Shown: positions 1-8,771, counted from the first letter of the stretch. The stretch is 64,000 bases of DNA from Bacteriovorax sp. PP10 (GCF_035013165.1 NZ_JAYGJQ010000001.1:1364001-1428000); one strand, 5' to 3'. Notes: generated from the letters alone by a model not told the origin. A program made the numbers and translations.

Positions 1-558
1 CCTGAAATTGAAAGAATCGACCTTGTTGAAATCGACGAGAGAGTTATCGAAGTTTCTAAAAAATATTTCCCTGACTGTACTTCTGGTCTTTCTGATAAAC
101 GTGTAAACGTTCTTCCACAAGATGGTGTTGAGTACATTAAGTCATTCAAGAATTTCTTTGATGTAATTATTATCGATTCAACTGACCCAGAAGATTTTGC
201 TGCTGGATTGTTCACTCAAGAGTTTTATAAGCACGTGAGTGATGCTCTAACAGATAACGGAATCATGATGGCACAAACTGAAAACCCATTCTACGATGAG
301 TATGGGATTAAGTCGTTCTACGATAACCTTCGTAACGTTTACCCGGTTGTTAAGTCTTTCACAGGGCCAATGCTAATTTACCCAGGAGTATTCTGGACGT
401 TTGCTTACGCTTCTAAAGGACTTGTTCCTACAACTCTTAACGAGTCTAAGATGCCTTTCATGAAGGAGCTTGAGAAGTCGCTTAAGTGGTACAATATGGA
501 TTGGCATAAAGGTGCCTTCAATATTTCGAACATTCATAAAAAAGTTACTGGTTGTTAA
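1..558 (+). CDS. speE: Spermidine synthase, C-terminal part (5' end outside window)
   Basis: The reading frame is open from base 1 and ends at the TAA at 556-558, so the N-terminus lies outside the window. Spermidine synthase transfers an aminopropyl group from decarboxylated S-adenosylmethionine to putrescine in the cytosol. The visible part has the Rossmann-fold segment LVEIDERVIEVSKKYFP, whose acidic residues bind the nucleoside, then DGVEYIKSF and DVIIIDSTDP, the family's catalytic-Asp loop. The remaining residues fit the usual C-terminal half (FTQEFYKHV, YPGVFWTFAYASKG). An intrinsic terminator follows 8 bases after the stop, so the transcript ends here. An internal ATG at 208 is only a mid-domain methionine, not the start. 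Confidence 0.93.
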   Translation, partial: PEIERIDLVEIDERVIEVSKKYFPDCTSGLSDKRVNVLPQDGVEYIKSFKNFFDVIIIDSTDPEDFAAGLFTQEFYKHVSDALTDNGIMMAQTENPFYDEYGIKSFYDNLRNVYPVVKSFTGPMLIYPGVFWTFAYASKGLVPTTLNESKMPFMKELEKSLKWYNMDWHKGAFNISNIHKKVTGC

Positions 559-565
559 TATGAAA

Positions 566-591
566 GGGTCCCGATTGGGGCCCTTTTTTTT
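566..591 (+). terminator. Rho-independent terminator of speE
   Basis: A 7-bp GC-rich stem (GGGTCCC / GGGGCCC, one G-U pair) with a GATT loop is followed directly by eight T. It lies 8 bases after the speE stop. Confidence 0.9.
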
Positions 592-853
592 ACCAAAAAA
601 TTCTAAACAATATTATTGCAATTAGAATATCTATTCCAGTTTTTGAGATGACTTCTTCCTTGAACATATCTTAATCACTTTCCCTCAGATTCCTTAAAAA
701 ATGGCCACTTTTCATTGGAGAATAAGTTTTTATTTACTCCCAGAATAGGCAGTAACTACCCGAATACTAGGAAATTAATTTACCGTTTAATATTATTTAG
801 AGAGTCACGATAAAGTGTTTAGATGGTTATTTGAATGAGGACTGTAATCTATT
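592..853. other. Intergenic region upstream of first fibre lipoprotein
   Basis: This AT-rich stretch between the speE terminator and the lipoprotein at 854 must hold its promoter, but I see no convincing -35/-10 pair. A GAGGA at 837-841 is the nearest Shine-Dalgarno-like sequence, 12 bases before ATG 854, which is rather far. It overlaps an out-of-frame ATG at 835 that opens a 14-codon ORF ending at 879 inside the lipoprotein gene. Confidence 0.4.
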
Positions 854-3121
854 ATGAGTTCAACGAAAGAGTTAAATAAAAGTTGGCACTATAAGCAATT
901 TTTAATTGCAGCTGTTTTGTTTTTGTTTGTAGGTTGTATTGAAAAAAGTTCTCTTGAGGTAAGTTCTAACAAAGTAAAAAAATCTGAAAATCTAAACGTT
1001 ACTGTTTCTAATATCCAAATCATTAATCATCAAATCGTACTTACTGGAACACACTTAGATAGTGTGACGACTTTCAATGTGAAAGAAGGGGCCACGGTAA
1101 CGAATCTTCAGATAGAGTCTAAATCTGCAACATCAATTGTTGCCAATACATTAATGAATGTAACTTTTGCTGCCGGAAAGATTTTTGATTTTATTTTATC
1201 GAGTGCCAGTGCTTCATCAACTTTCACAATTAATTTTTCTCTTTGTGATTCTACTCTTGGTGGAAAAGCTTTTGATTGCTTGACTACACCATTAGATAAG
1301 CAAGTTCTCTCTTATGATCAGGTCTCTGGAAAATGGATGCCACGAGATGTGAACGGACTTAGTTATATTGGAACATTTGATGCGAGCACTGGAGCGAATC
1401 CCGCCATTAAACCGGCCGGGCAATATTATATTGTAAGCGTGGCCGGTGATATTTATACAAGTTCAGTTATCCTGGGTATTGGAGACTGGATTGTTTCTAA
1501 CGGAACCATATGGCAAAAAATAGATAACAGTACAGTGATCACTTCCGTCTTTGGAAGAACGGGTGTGGTAAGCGCTATAAAAGGTGATTACACTCTCACG
1601 AAACTTGCTGACGTTGATGTGACAACAATCACACCATTAAGTGGTGATGTCTTAAAATTTGATGGAACTAATTGGGTTCCAGGTGTTGTGAGTGGAGGCG
1701 GTGGCGGAACAGTGACAGCGGTATCGGGAACACCACCGATTGCGAGCACTGGAGGAGCGACTCCAGCGATTTCTATTTCACAGGCAACGACTACGACTGA
1801 TGGATATTTATCTTCAGCAAATTGGAATACATTTAATAATAAAGAACCGGCCATTACCGCACAGGGCACGACGAAGTTTTTTAGAGGCGATAAAACATTT
1901 GTCACTCTTGATACGAGTCTCGTTCCTGAAAATACTAATTTGTATTTTACAGATGCCAGAGCGATAGCAGCACCGATTACAGCACCGACATTAACGAACT
2001 CGGCAATCGCCACAAGTGATACGATTCAAGTGGCCCTTGGGAAATTACAAGCTCAACTCAACAATACTTTAAGTCTTGCCCTTACCGGATTATCAACTGC
2101 AACCAGTTCAGCAATCACTGCAGCTGATTCTATCCTGATAGCACTTGGGAAATTACAAGCACAAATTACCACTACCGATGGAAGTTATGTGGCAAAGGCC
2201 GGAGGAAGCACTCTGGCGGGTACAACAACTCTTACGGGAGTGATTAACGTTTCAACGGGGCTGGGAAGAATTACAGTTGTAGATTCGCCGGCCATTGCAA
2301 CTGATGTGGCAAATAAAGCTTATGTCGACAATGCAACGAGCTTGCAGAGACCGAGCTCTTATTCTCCGTCGTGTCCGACAAATTATATTTCAGTGCCGGC
2401 GATCCCTTATTATCCAGGCCCGAGTTTTTGTGTGATGAAATATGAAGCAAAAACGGGATCGAATGTCGTTGCTGCTACGACTGCAGCAGCAGGCACACCG
2501 GTAGCGACTATCAATAGAAATAATGCACGAACGTCTTGTCGCTTAATCGGAGCAGGATACGATCTTATTTCAAATGCCCAGTGGCAAACGATTGCCAGAA
2601 ATATTGCCGATCAACCAAGCAACTGGAGTACAGGAACAGCTTATTCAGGAGAGCTTAATCGTGGGCACTCAGATGGCACACCAGCAAGTAAATTAGCTGC
2701 TTCAACTGATAACGATGGTTGTAGTGGGACAGGACAAACTTGTTCAGATGTTGTTTGGGATTCTCAACGAAGAACAAACACTCTTTCAAACGGAGAAGTG
2801 ATTTGGGATATGGGTGGAAATCTTCTTGAATGGGTAAGTGACAATAATGTGATCTCTCAAGGCGCAGGTGATTATACTTCAATGCTGAATGCGGGAGATA
2901 ATAAGCAAATCAGATATGGAAATGATCAGTTTTGTGGAACTCCTACGGTTTCACCTTACTGCGGGATGGGATTTGGAAATGTGGGAGGTACATCTGGTGC
3001 AGTTCTTCGTGGGGGCTATCTCAGTGATGGTGACCTTGCCGGTGTGTTTGCTACGCTTATGAATTATACTCCTACTGACACTGATGCGGCGGTTGGCTTT
3101 CGTTGTGTTTTCATCCCTTAA
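854..3121 (+). CDS. Chimeric fibre lipoprotein with FGE/C-type-lectin-like C-terminus
   Basis: The 755-residue protein has a lipoprotein signal (hydrophobic run, then FVGC at residues 25-28), so it is probably lipid-anchored. Residues about 45-250 match the N-terminal region of the proteins at 47374 and 52435: VQIINxQxVxTG-like strands, a Cys pair about 10 residues apart (SLCDSTLGGKAFDC), a VLSYDxxSGxWxPR segment and the phage-tail-fibre motif TSVFGRTGVV...GDYTL. The middle has Gly/Thr/Ala-rich repeats with ALGKLQAQ twice. From about residue 495 the tip differs: FCVMKYEAKTG, CRLIGAGYDLISNAQWQ, WDMGGNLLEWVSD, LRGGYLSDG and a final VGFRCVFIP are the landmarks of the formylglycine-generating-enzyme/SUMF fold, a C-type-lectin-like scaffold. 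I infer an adhesive tip, not an enzyme. The gene stands alone. Confidence 0.8.
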   Translation: MSSTKELNKSWHYKQFLIAAVLFLFVGCIEKSSLEVSSNKVKKSENLNVTVSNIQIINHQIVLTGTHLDSVTTFNVKEGATVTNLQIESKSATSIVANTLMNVTFAAGKIFDFILSSASASSTFTINFSLCDSTLGGKAFDCLTTPLDKQVLSYDQVSGKWMPRDVNGLSYIGTFDASTGANPAIKPAGQYYIVSVAGDIYTSSVILGIGDWIVSNGTIWQKIDNSTVITSVFGRTGVVSAIKGDYTLTKLADVDVTTITPLSGDVLKFDGTNWVPGVVSGGGGGTVTAVSGTPPIASTGGATPAISISQATTTTDGYLSSANWNTFNNKEPAITAQGTTKFFRGDKTFVTLDTSLVPENTNLYFTDARAIAAPITAPTLTNSAIATSDTIQVALGKLQAQLNNTLSLALTGLSTATSSAITAADSILIALGKLQAQITTTDGSYVAKAGGSTLAGTTTLTGVINVSTGLGRITVVDSPAIATDVANKAYVDNATSLQRPSSYSPSCPTNYISVPAIPYYPGPSFCVMKYEAKTGSNVVAATTAAAGTPVATINRNNARTSCRLIGAGYDLISNAQWQTIARNIADQPSNWSTGTAYSGELNRGHSDGTPASKLAASTDNDGCSGTGQTCSDVVWDSQRRTNTLSNGEVIWDMGGNLLEWVSDNNVISQGAGDYTSMLNAGDNKQIRYGNDQFCGTPTVSPYCGMGFGNVGGTSGAVLRGGYLSDGDLAGVFATLMNYTPTDTDAAVGFRCVFIP

Positions 3122-3130
3122 TTTCTTTAC

Positions 3131-3147
3131 TGTCTAAAGTTTAAACA
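3131..3147. promoter_or_regulatory. Imperfect palindrome TGTCTAAA-G-TTTAAACA
   Basis: This 17-base element has 8-base arms with one mismatch around a single central base. It differs at only two positions from the perfect palindrome at 24623-24639. Each lies upstream of a gene for an exported protein (about 190 and 95 bases before the start). It may be a repressor/activator site or part of a promoter; the sequence alone cannot say which. Confidence 0.45.
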
Positions 3148-3338
3148 CCTGTCGGTCCGCTGACAATAAAACTCAATAAAACCCCTTGAAACCATTCTAA
3201 TTCTACTAGGCAGCCCTTTTGCAATGCTGACTACAGTAGGCTAGAAAAAATACACCCGAGCTGCGTCTTGATTGAGACCAACGCCAGTCTGTATTAGTTT
3301 GTAGTCAACACAACAACAGATTTCTACGGAAGTAACTT

Positions 3339-4802
3339 ATGAAGACAGCAAGTTTTAAACAATTCACAACAACACTAATGCTTATTGGGACAATGAGCTT
3401 TTCATCAGTGATTTATGCTGAAGAAGTGGCGTTGCCAGTTATTTCGAAGCCTGCAATCCTTCAAGAGGGGACTCAAAGAGAATTATCAGCAGCTCAGATT
3501 GCTGAACTTCTTCCTTGGGCGAAAAACTCTAAAAGTTTTCTAGTTGATCTATTAGACAGTATTCAAAATATGACTGCTACTGATCAAGTAGAAAGAATGG
3601 TTGAAGGAATTAAAAGTGTAGTAAGTGAAAGCGCTCCTAAAAATTCAGAGCTTTTAATGAGATATGCGCTAAACCGTAGTTTAGTTTTAAGCGAAACACT
3701 TTCAAAAGAAATGGGATCAGATGAAGTTGGGACTATCGATGCGAAGGTTAGAGTTTTAAAACTTTCAATCAATATGGCCTTAAAATATTACGATGCTGAT
3801 ATGGAGACAATGTCGAAAAAAGCACCAACGAACTTTGCTGAGTTTGGTATTCAGTATTTTAGTTTTTTAAGTGAAGTTAATAAATCTATTTTCGATGCAT
3901 CAGCTCAATACACAATTCAAAGAACATCTTTAGAATGGTTACAGTGGGATTTATACCGCGATCTTAATAACGCTGGTTACGCACCTCAGATCGTAAAGAT
4001 TAATAATAATCTTAAAGTTTTTCCTGCGAAAAAGATTACAGATGCGCAGGCAATTAATTATATCCGTCAAATGAAACAAGTAACGAATAACTTGAACTTA
4101 AACGTGATTAGAAAAAAATCTGAGCAAGAGTCAGTTGATAGACCATCATCTTCAGATGGTACTTTTCTTGGAATGGCCAAAGAGAGTTTACTTGCTTGTG
4201 TTAATTTAAAATCGAAAACCTATGATAGCACACAGGCGTTAAATGAGTGTAGTTCTGAAATTAAGCGTAGCGGTTTTGATTATAGCGCTGATAATTTTTC
4301 ACAATGTTTTACCTATGTAAACCAATCATTGCGTGCAGCTGAATCTGTAGATACTTGTACGGCAATAATTAAGTCATCAACTGTAGATTTTAGCGATAAG
4401 AATTTTCAAGAATGCCACAGACTTGTTAACAAAACGCTTAGCTCAATAGATTCTGTTAAGTCATGTCTCTCTTATGGAAATAAAGTGGATTTTCTAAGTG
4501 CTAATTTTCAAGGGTGCTACACTCTAAAAAATCGAACTCTCACTTCCAATGATACTATTAAATATTGTGTAGGGGCCGTAAAGAATGTATTCAATTTCAC
4601 TGATGCTAGCTTTCTTGCCTGTCATGGTTTTGTTAGTAAATCATTAACATCAAGTGAGTCTGTTGATATGTGTATTGATTTTTCCAAGAAGACGAATGTT
4701 GATTTTACAAGTGGTGAATTTCAGCAGTGTTATACGATGCTAAATGGAAGTTCTACAAGTGTTGATTCAGTCAAAGGCTGTGTTAAAATGATGGACAAAT
4801 AA
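3339..4802 (+). CDS. Secreted protein with six two-cysteine repeats
   Basis: I do not recognise the 487-residue protein as a known family. It has a signal peptide (lysine, hydrophobic run, cleavage likely after SSVIYA near residue 27), so it is exported. Residues 30-270 are mainly helical without clear motifs. From about residue 283 to the end there are six tandem units of 34-37 residues. Each starts like F-x-x-C-(Y/H/F) and carries a second Cys after (D/E)S(V/I)(K/D)xC, spaced by xVDFSxxN/S. The regular paired cysteines suggest disulphide-stapled helical hairpins outside the cytoplasm. Start ATG 3339 is preceded by GGAAG with 6-base spacing. Another exported protein follows 46 bases downstream on the same strand, possibly co-transcribed. 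Confidence 0.75.
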   Translation: MKTASFKQFTTTLMLIGTMSFSSVIYAEEVALPVISKPAILQEGTQRELSAAQIAELLPWAKNSKSFLVDLLDSIQNMTATDQVERMVEGIKSVVSESAPKNSELLMRYALNRSLVLSETLSKEMGSDEVGTIDAKVRVLKLSINMALKYYDADMETMSKKAPTNFAEFGIQYFSFLSEVNKSIFDASAQYTIQRTSLEWLQWDLYRDLNNAGYAPQIVKINNNLKVFPAKKITDAQAINYIRQMKQVTNNLNLNVIRKKSEQESVDRPSSSDGTFLGMAKESLLACVNLKSKTYDSTQALNECSSEIKRSGFDYSADNFSQCFTYVNQSLRAAESVDTCTAIIKSSTVDFSDKNFQECHRLVNKTLSSIDSVKSCLSYGNKVDFLSANFQGCYTLKNRTLTSNDTIKYCVGAVKNVFNFTDASFLACHGFVSKSLTSSESVDMCIDFSKKTNVDFTSGEFQQCYTMLNGSSTSVDSVKGCVKMMDK

Positions 4803-4848
4803 TTAAAGAGAATAGCGATACCTTTTATATATTACGATTGGAGATTTT

Positions 4849-5595
4849 ATGAACTTTAAAAAAATGACACTTCTTCTAGCTTTATCAGTTTTAAGCTCAA
4901 GCGCATTTGCTGGATTTTTAAAAGACGGTGGATATCTTGGAGCACATAACGGCAAGGATAAAGTTAACCTTTTAGTTAAGCCAGCTCCAGGACGCGAAGG
5001 ATCTTTCTTTGCTGTTCTCATGAAGGACGAAAAGAAGATTTCTTTATACTTAGTAGATGAAATCAACTCAAGCTCATACTCAATGACTCCACTTGAAGTA
5101 ACAAAAGATGGAGAGATTGGTGTGGTGAATGATGACCCAAGTCTGGTTATTTCTTCAGCTAAAAATAACAAAGGACAAGATGTATTTAAGATCATGAGTG
5201 CAAATTCATCGAACAATAGCGGTTTCTCAGGATACTTTGAATTTGATGGACAAGCTTCAAAAGTAGAATGGCTTGATATTGAAGGTGGAGAATACAAAAC
5301 GGCTGAAACAAAAAATGCACTTCAAATTTCTCAAGTTGATTCAAAAGAAAGAGAAGCAACAGCTGTTTTTTTAACAAAAGATATTAACGGGACATTTACT
5401 CTAAGAGAAAAATTCCCTTCAATGTATTTAATTAACCAAAACTCTGTTTTGGCCACTGGAACAAAGAAAAATCAATTGCCAAGTGCGATTGGCGTTTTCT
5501 TGCAGAAATCAGGAATGTTTGGTGGTAAGTCGATAGAAATGATTTTAATCAATCCTAAGAATGATAGTGATTTAAAAACATTTACTCGTAAATAA
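4849..5595 (+). CDS. Exported protein of unknown function
   Basis: The 248-residue protein begins with a standard signal peptide ending SSSAFA at about residue 21, so the mature form is periplasmic or secreted. The rest alternates short polar and beta-prone segments (GGYLGAHNGKDKVNLLV, SFFAVLMKDEKKISLYLVDE, GTFTLREKFPSMYL), suggesting a beta-rich fold. I recognise no catalytic motif and no family. ATG 4849 is well placed after GGAG (4840-4843). It follows the Cys-repeat protein by 46 bases and ends in a strong terminator, so the two may form one transcription unit. Confidence 0.7.
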   Translation: MNFKKMTLLLALSVLSSSAFAGFLKDGGYLGAHNGKDKVNLLVKPAPGREGSFFAVLMKDEKKISLYLVDEINSSSYSMTPLEVTKDGEIGVVNDDPSLVISSAKNNKGQDVFKIMSANSSNNSGFSGYFEFDGQASKVEWLDIEGGEYKTAETKNALQISQVDSKEREATAVFLTKDINGTFTLREKFPSMYLINQNSVLATGTKKNQLPSAIGVFLQKSGMFGGKSIEMILINPKNDSDLKTFTRK

Positions 5596-5603
5596 AATAT
5601 AAT

Positions 5604-5625
5604 GGCCCCTTGTGGGGCCTTTTTT
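5604..5625 (+). terminator. Intrinsic terminator between convergent genes
   Basis: The stem GGCCCC / GGGGCC with a TTGT loop is followed by six T, just after the stop at 5595. On the other strand the same hairpin follows the stop of the patatin gene (5624) and leads into TTATATTTTATTT, so it may serve both directions. Confidence 0.85.
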
Positions 5626-6745
5626 AAGTATCAACAAAAATCAAAATTTCTTTTTTTCTCTTCATCGTATCTTCATATCCAAGCTCAACAACTTGCTGAG
5701 TGTAAGAAGAGTCAAAGGCCAAGTAACTTAATAAATCCAAACCAGATCTTCCAGTTATCCCAATACTCTTTAAAAAGTATCTTAAAAGTGTCGGCATTTT
5801 TTCATCTAGTTTCGCTGTCATTTCTCCTAAATCTCTCGAGGGGATTAGAGAAAGAATTGGAATGTTTTTTCTAGGAGATTTTTCTCCCATTATCTTTACC
5901 AGTAAATTCATTTTTTCCAACATTTCTAAATCAGCTTCTAAAGAGTCTAGAAAAATAGCATTCATCATAACCCCACCAATTTGACTAATCTGAGGCATCG
6001 CATTTGGAGTGAGACTCATTTCTATAATTTGATTCATGGATCTGGGGGACCTGATCCCGATAGCTATTATCTTGGTTGCACCTAAATGAATAGCAGGTGA
6101 AAGTGGAGTGGTCTGGCGAATACAGCCATCACCATAATAGCTTTCATTGATTTTAGCTGGGGGGAAAAAAAGCGGAATGGCAGAGGAGCCCATGACATGA
6201 TCAACGCCAAGTTCACCCCGGATGGCAAACCTTGAAGGCTTGGACCATAAAGGGATTTTTTTATCACCATCAAAAAAGACGACGCTGGAGCCGGAATAAT
6301 AATTAGTGGTGGATAGTGCAACAGAAGAAAGAAGTTTGGATTCAATTAAAAGTCTTATTTCTCCAAAATCAATTTCACGTGATAATAATTTTTTAAGAGG
6401 AGCAGTATTTAAAATACTATTAAAGTTTCCTATGTTGGTGCTTTTAAAAATGGTGTCCTTAAGCCAGCTGGTTCCAAGTTTCGTCATGGTGAAGTGATCC
6501 ATATCAAAAACATCTTCCGGATAAATTCTTTGCCAGAAATCTGAAAGGTATTGAGTGGCACTACCCCAATCTCGTGCAGCACTCGAAAGAAAAGTAGCAT
6601 TGATGGCACCGGCAGAATTGCCCGTGATGATATCAAAAAGGTTTTGATCTTTTTTTATAATTTCATAAAGTGCTCTGACTGCACCTGCCTGGTAACACGC
6701 ACGGGCCCCACCCCCATTTAAGACAAGTGCTAATTTGTCGCGCAT
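5624..6745 (-). CDS. Patatin-like phospholipase
   Basis: The 373-residue patatin-family lipid acyl hydrolase releases fatty acids from phospholipids. The oxyanion hole lies in NGGGARACYQAG (residues 10-21), the nucleophile Ser44 in the GxSxG elbow GNSAG, and the dyad aspartate is Asp206 in YYGDG. No signal peptide is visible, so the protein is cytosolic or leaves by an unusual route. Its start overlaps the end of the response-regulator gene by 16 bases, and it is the last gene of the kinase-regulator-patatin operon. This arrangement suggests lipid remodelling under control of that system (inference). Patatins are plentiful in predatory bacteria and could act on prey or host membranes. Confidence 0.9.
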   Translation of the reverse strand: MRDKLALVLNGGGARACYQAGAVRALYEIIKKDQNLFDIITGNSAGAINATFLSSAARDWGSATQYLSDFWQRIYPEDVFDMDHFTMTKLGTSWLKDTIFKSTNIGNFNSILNTAPLKKLLSREIDFGEIRLLIESKLLSSVALSTTNYYSGSSVVFFDGDKKIPLWSKPSRFAIRGELGVDHVMGSSAIPLFFPPAKINESYYGDGCIRQTTPLSPAIHLGATKIIAIGIRSPRSMNQIIEMSLTPNAMPQISQIGGVMMNAIFLDSLEADLEMLEKMNLLVKIMGEKSPRKNIPILSLIPSRDLGEMTAKLDEKMPTLLRYFLKSIGITGRSGLDLLSYLAFDSSYTQQVVELGYEDTMKRKKEILIFVDT

Positions 6746-7143
6746 GACGTATTACTGCTATCCCCACAATGTTTGCAAACTGCGCTGATGAGAGCGTCGA
6801 AGTTAATGGGCTTGGGGATGTAGCCATCAGTCTTGGGAGAATTTTTTGAATCACCGATGGCCGTTACGACAACGATAGGAATTGAAGAGAGCATGATATC
6901 TTTATTAATTTCTTCAACGAACTCCCAGCCATTCATAACCGGCATCATTAAATCCAGAAGAATGAGACAAGGTGTAGGAATTTTTCCCAGCTGATCAATG
7001 GCCTCTTTGCCGTTATCGGCAGTGAAGACGCTGTATCCCTCATTTTCCAGTGTGGCCTTCAAGCTTTCCTGGATATCAATATTATCTTCCACTACAAGAA
7101 TACTTTTATAGTTCGGATTTACTTCGTTGTTAGTTTGGTCCAT
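6730..7143 (-). CDS. Single-domain response regulator (CheY-like)
   Basis: This 137-residue receiver has no output domain. It keeps the acidic pair in VVEDN (near residue 20), the phospho-acceptor Asp in ILLDLMMPVMNGWEF, the Thr of VVTAIGD and the Lys of YIPKP, so phosphorylation looks possible. It lies 15 bases downstream of the PAS kinase gene and overlaps the patatin start, so the three are surely co-transcribed. Without an output domain it probably acts by protein contact, perhaps on the patatin or on another kinase. A short Cys-rich tail (KHCGDSSNTSC) after the receiver is unusual. Confidence 0.92.
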   Translation of the reverse strand: MDQTNNEVNPNYKSILVVEDNIDIQESLKATLENEGYSVFTADNGKEAIDQLGKIPTPCLILLDLMMPVMNGWEFVEEINKDIMLSSIPIVVVTAIGDSKNSPKTDGYIPKPINFDALISAVCKHCGDSSNTSCATN

Positions 7144-7158
7144 AAAATTCTCACTTTC

Positions 7159-8589
7159 CTAATTAAGGTTGAGTTCAGTAATTTTTTCTATAAGAGGAAA
7201 CTCGAGGACAAATTTTGTATGAGGGTCTATTTGTTCAATATGGAATCGTCCGAAATTTTCTTCGATAATTCCCTGAGAAACGGAAAATTGTTTGGGATCA
7301 ATCTCTTTAGGTTTGTCTGCACAGTTAGAAATATAGATTTTAATAACATGTCCTTGTTCATGTCCGATGAGCTGCACCCAACTGTCGCGCATGGTATGAA
7401 CTTCGTCGTATGCATTATTGAGTAGGGTGACAAAAACCTGAGTCAATTGAGTTTCACGGCATTTGATCGTAACGTCCTCGGAAAGCTTTATATCAAGCCT
7501 TACCCCATGAACGCGGAATCGTTCTTTACAGAGTCCCACTGCTGTATCAAGAACCTTATTAAGGGGAATTTCTAAAAATGGCTCATTCTCAGTATTGCGG
7601 GCAAATACGGTCAAGCCTTTAGTTGTTTTGATTAGTCTGTTTATAGACTCTTCAACGTTAAAGATTTTTTTCTTAATTTCCTCTGGCTGCATGTTCTCTT
7701 TTTCGAGTTGACCCTGAATGTTTGAAATATGCCCGGCCATGATCGCCAGTTCACTATGGATAGCGTAGGCGATTCCGCTGGTCATTTCGCCAATAGTATA
7801 GACTTTCGAAGAGTGAATCAAATCGAGCTCTTCAGCACGGTAATCAGTGATATCACGAGCGGTAAAATAGACGAGATTAGTTTCCTTATCGGGAACTACA
7901 ACCCAGTCAAAGACGCGGTAATCACCGGCCTTGGTCTTATAGCGATTGATAAAGTGAACAGAATCTTTTTTTTCTAATGCTTGTTTTAATTCTATCTGCG
8001 TGAGCTCGACATCTTCAGGATGAATAAAATTGATAAATTTTTGCGAGACGATTTCTTTAAAACTATGTCCGAGCACTTCCTGAAAACGTGGATTAATTTT
8101 TTTAAAGTATCCTTCTTTATTGGTGATGACGGTGAGATCATGAGAGATATTAAAGAGCAACTGAACTTGTTTAAGGTCGTTGAGATTTTTCTTGGTTTCA
8201 GTAATATCAGTAAAGGTGCTTATCAACTGAGTCATCTTATTTTTTTCTTTATCAAAGATGGGAACTGAATTGAGGGATATCCAGCGCATCTCTCCGTCTA
8301 ATCGAAAAATACTTAAGATAATATTTCTTTGGGTTTGTCCCGTTTGTAGGGACTTCATACCAATATGATTTTTACCAGGAAAAATTTTATCGGGTATTTG
8401 AATGTCTACATAATCTTGAAGTAGTAAATGAGCTTCCGTCACTCCTAAGATATCGAGAGCGGCCTGATTAAATTGAATAATTCTTCCATCGCCATCTTGA
8501 AGGATCATTCCTTCAACCATGCTTTGGAGTAGAAGAGCATTGAGATTTGTACTTGCTTCTATCGCAGATTGTTTTTCGGTTGTTGACAT
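7159..8589 (-). CDS. PAS-domain histidine kinase, catalytic boxes degenerate
   Basis: The 476-residue cytosolic protein has no transmembrane segment. PAS domain 1 spans about residues 15-132 and PAS domain 2 about 142-253, followed by a dimerisation helix pair and an ATPase-like domain. The H-box reads GEMTSGIAYAIHSELA: the usual phospho-acceptor His (SGIAHEINNPL type) is Tyr275, and a His occurs three residues later (278). The N-box is fairly normal (LLNNAYDEV), but the region that should hold the G1 (DxGxG), F and G2 (GxGLGL) boxes is shortened to SNCADKPKEIDPKQFSVSQG, with no glycine-rich lid. It therefore probably cannot phosphorylate in the standard way. GGAG lies 6 bases before ATG 8589. 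Confidence 0.85.
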   Translation of the reverse strand: MSTTEKQSAIEASTNLNALLLQSMVEGMILQDGDGRIIQFNQAALDILGVTEAHLLLQDYVDIQIPDKIFPGKNHIGMKSLQTGQTQRNIILSIFRLDGEMRWISLNSVPIFDKEKNKMTQLISTFTDITETKKNLNDLKQVQLLFNISHDLTVITNKEGYFKKINPRFQEVLGHSFKEIVSQKFINFIHPEDVELTQIELKQALEKKDSVHFINRYKTKAGDYRVFDWVVVPDKETNLVYFTARDITDYRAEELDLIHSSKVYTIGEMTSGIAYAIHSELAIMAGHISNIQGQLEKENMQPEEIKKKIFNVEESINRLIKTTKGLTVFARNTENEPFLEIPLNKVLDTAVGLCKERFRVHGVRLDIKLSEDVTIKCRETQLTQVFVTLLNNAYDEVHTMRDSWVQLIGHEQGHVIKIYISNCADKPKEIDPKQFSVSQGIIEENFGRFHIEQIDPHTKFVLEFPLIEKITELNLN

Positions 8590-8711
8590 TAAAGCTCCCA
8601 GGTAAACAAATACAAGGACACTCTGAATTTTAGTTCAACATGATGAGCAGGTGCTGTCAAATTTGTGAGGTAGGCCAATTGATTGAAAGAGTCGGGAAGT
8701 GGCGCGTAGAT

Positions 8712-8748
8712 AAAAAAAAACGGCCTTAATTATCTCTAATCAAGACCG
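8712..8748 (-). terminator. Intrinsic terminator of the 8772-9926 gene
   Basis: Read on the minus strand, a 12-bp stem (CGGTCTTGATTA / TAATTAAGGCCG, two G-U pairs) with a GAGA loop is followed by nine T. It starts 23 bases after the stop at 8772. Confidence 0.88.
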
Positions 8749-8771
8749 CATTAAAAAACTTATTTTATAAA

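Noticed and set aside
1588-2013. Minus-strand ORF of 141 codons inside the first fibre gene
   Set aside because: It is a shadow of the low-complexity Gly/Thr/Val coding sequence on the plus strand; it has no start signal and no recognisable domain.
2338-3121. Diversity-generating retroelement variable gene
   Set aside because: The tip fold is compatible, but there is no reverse transcriptase, accessory gene or template repeat in the window.
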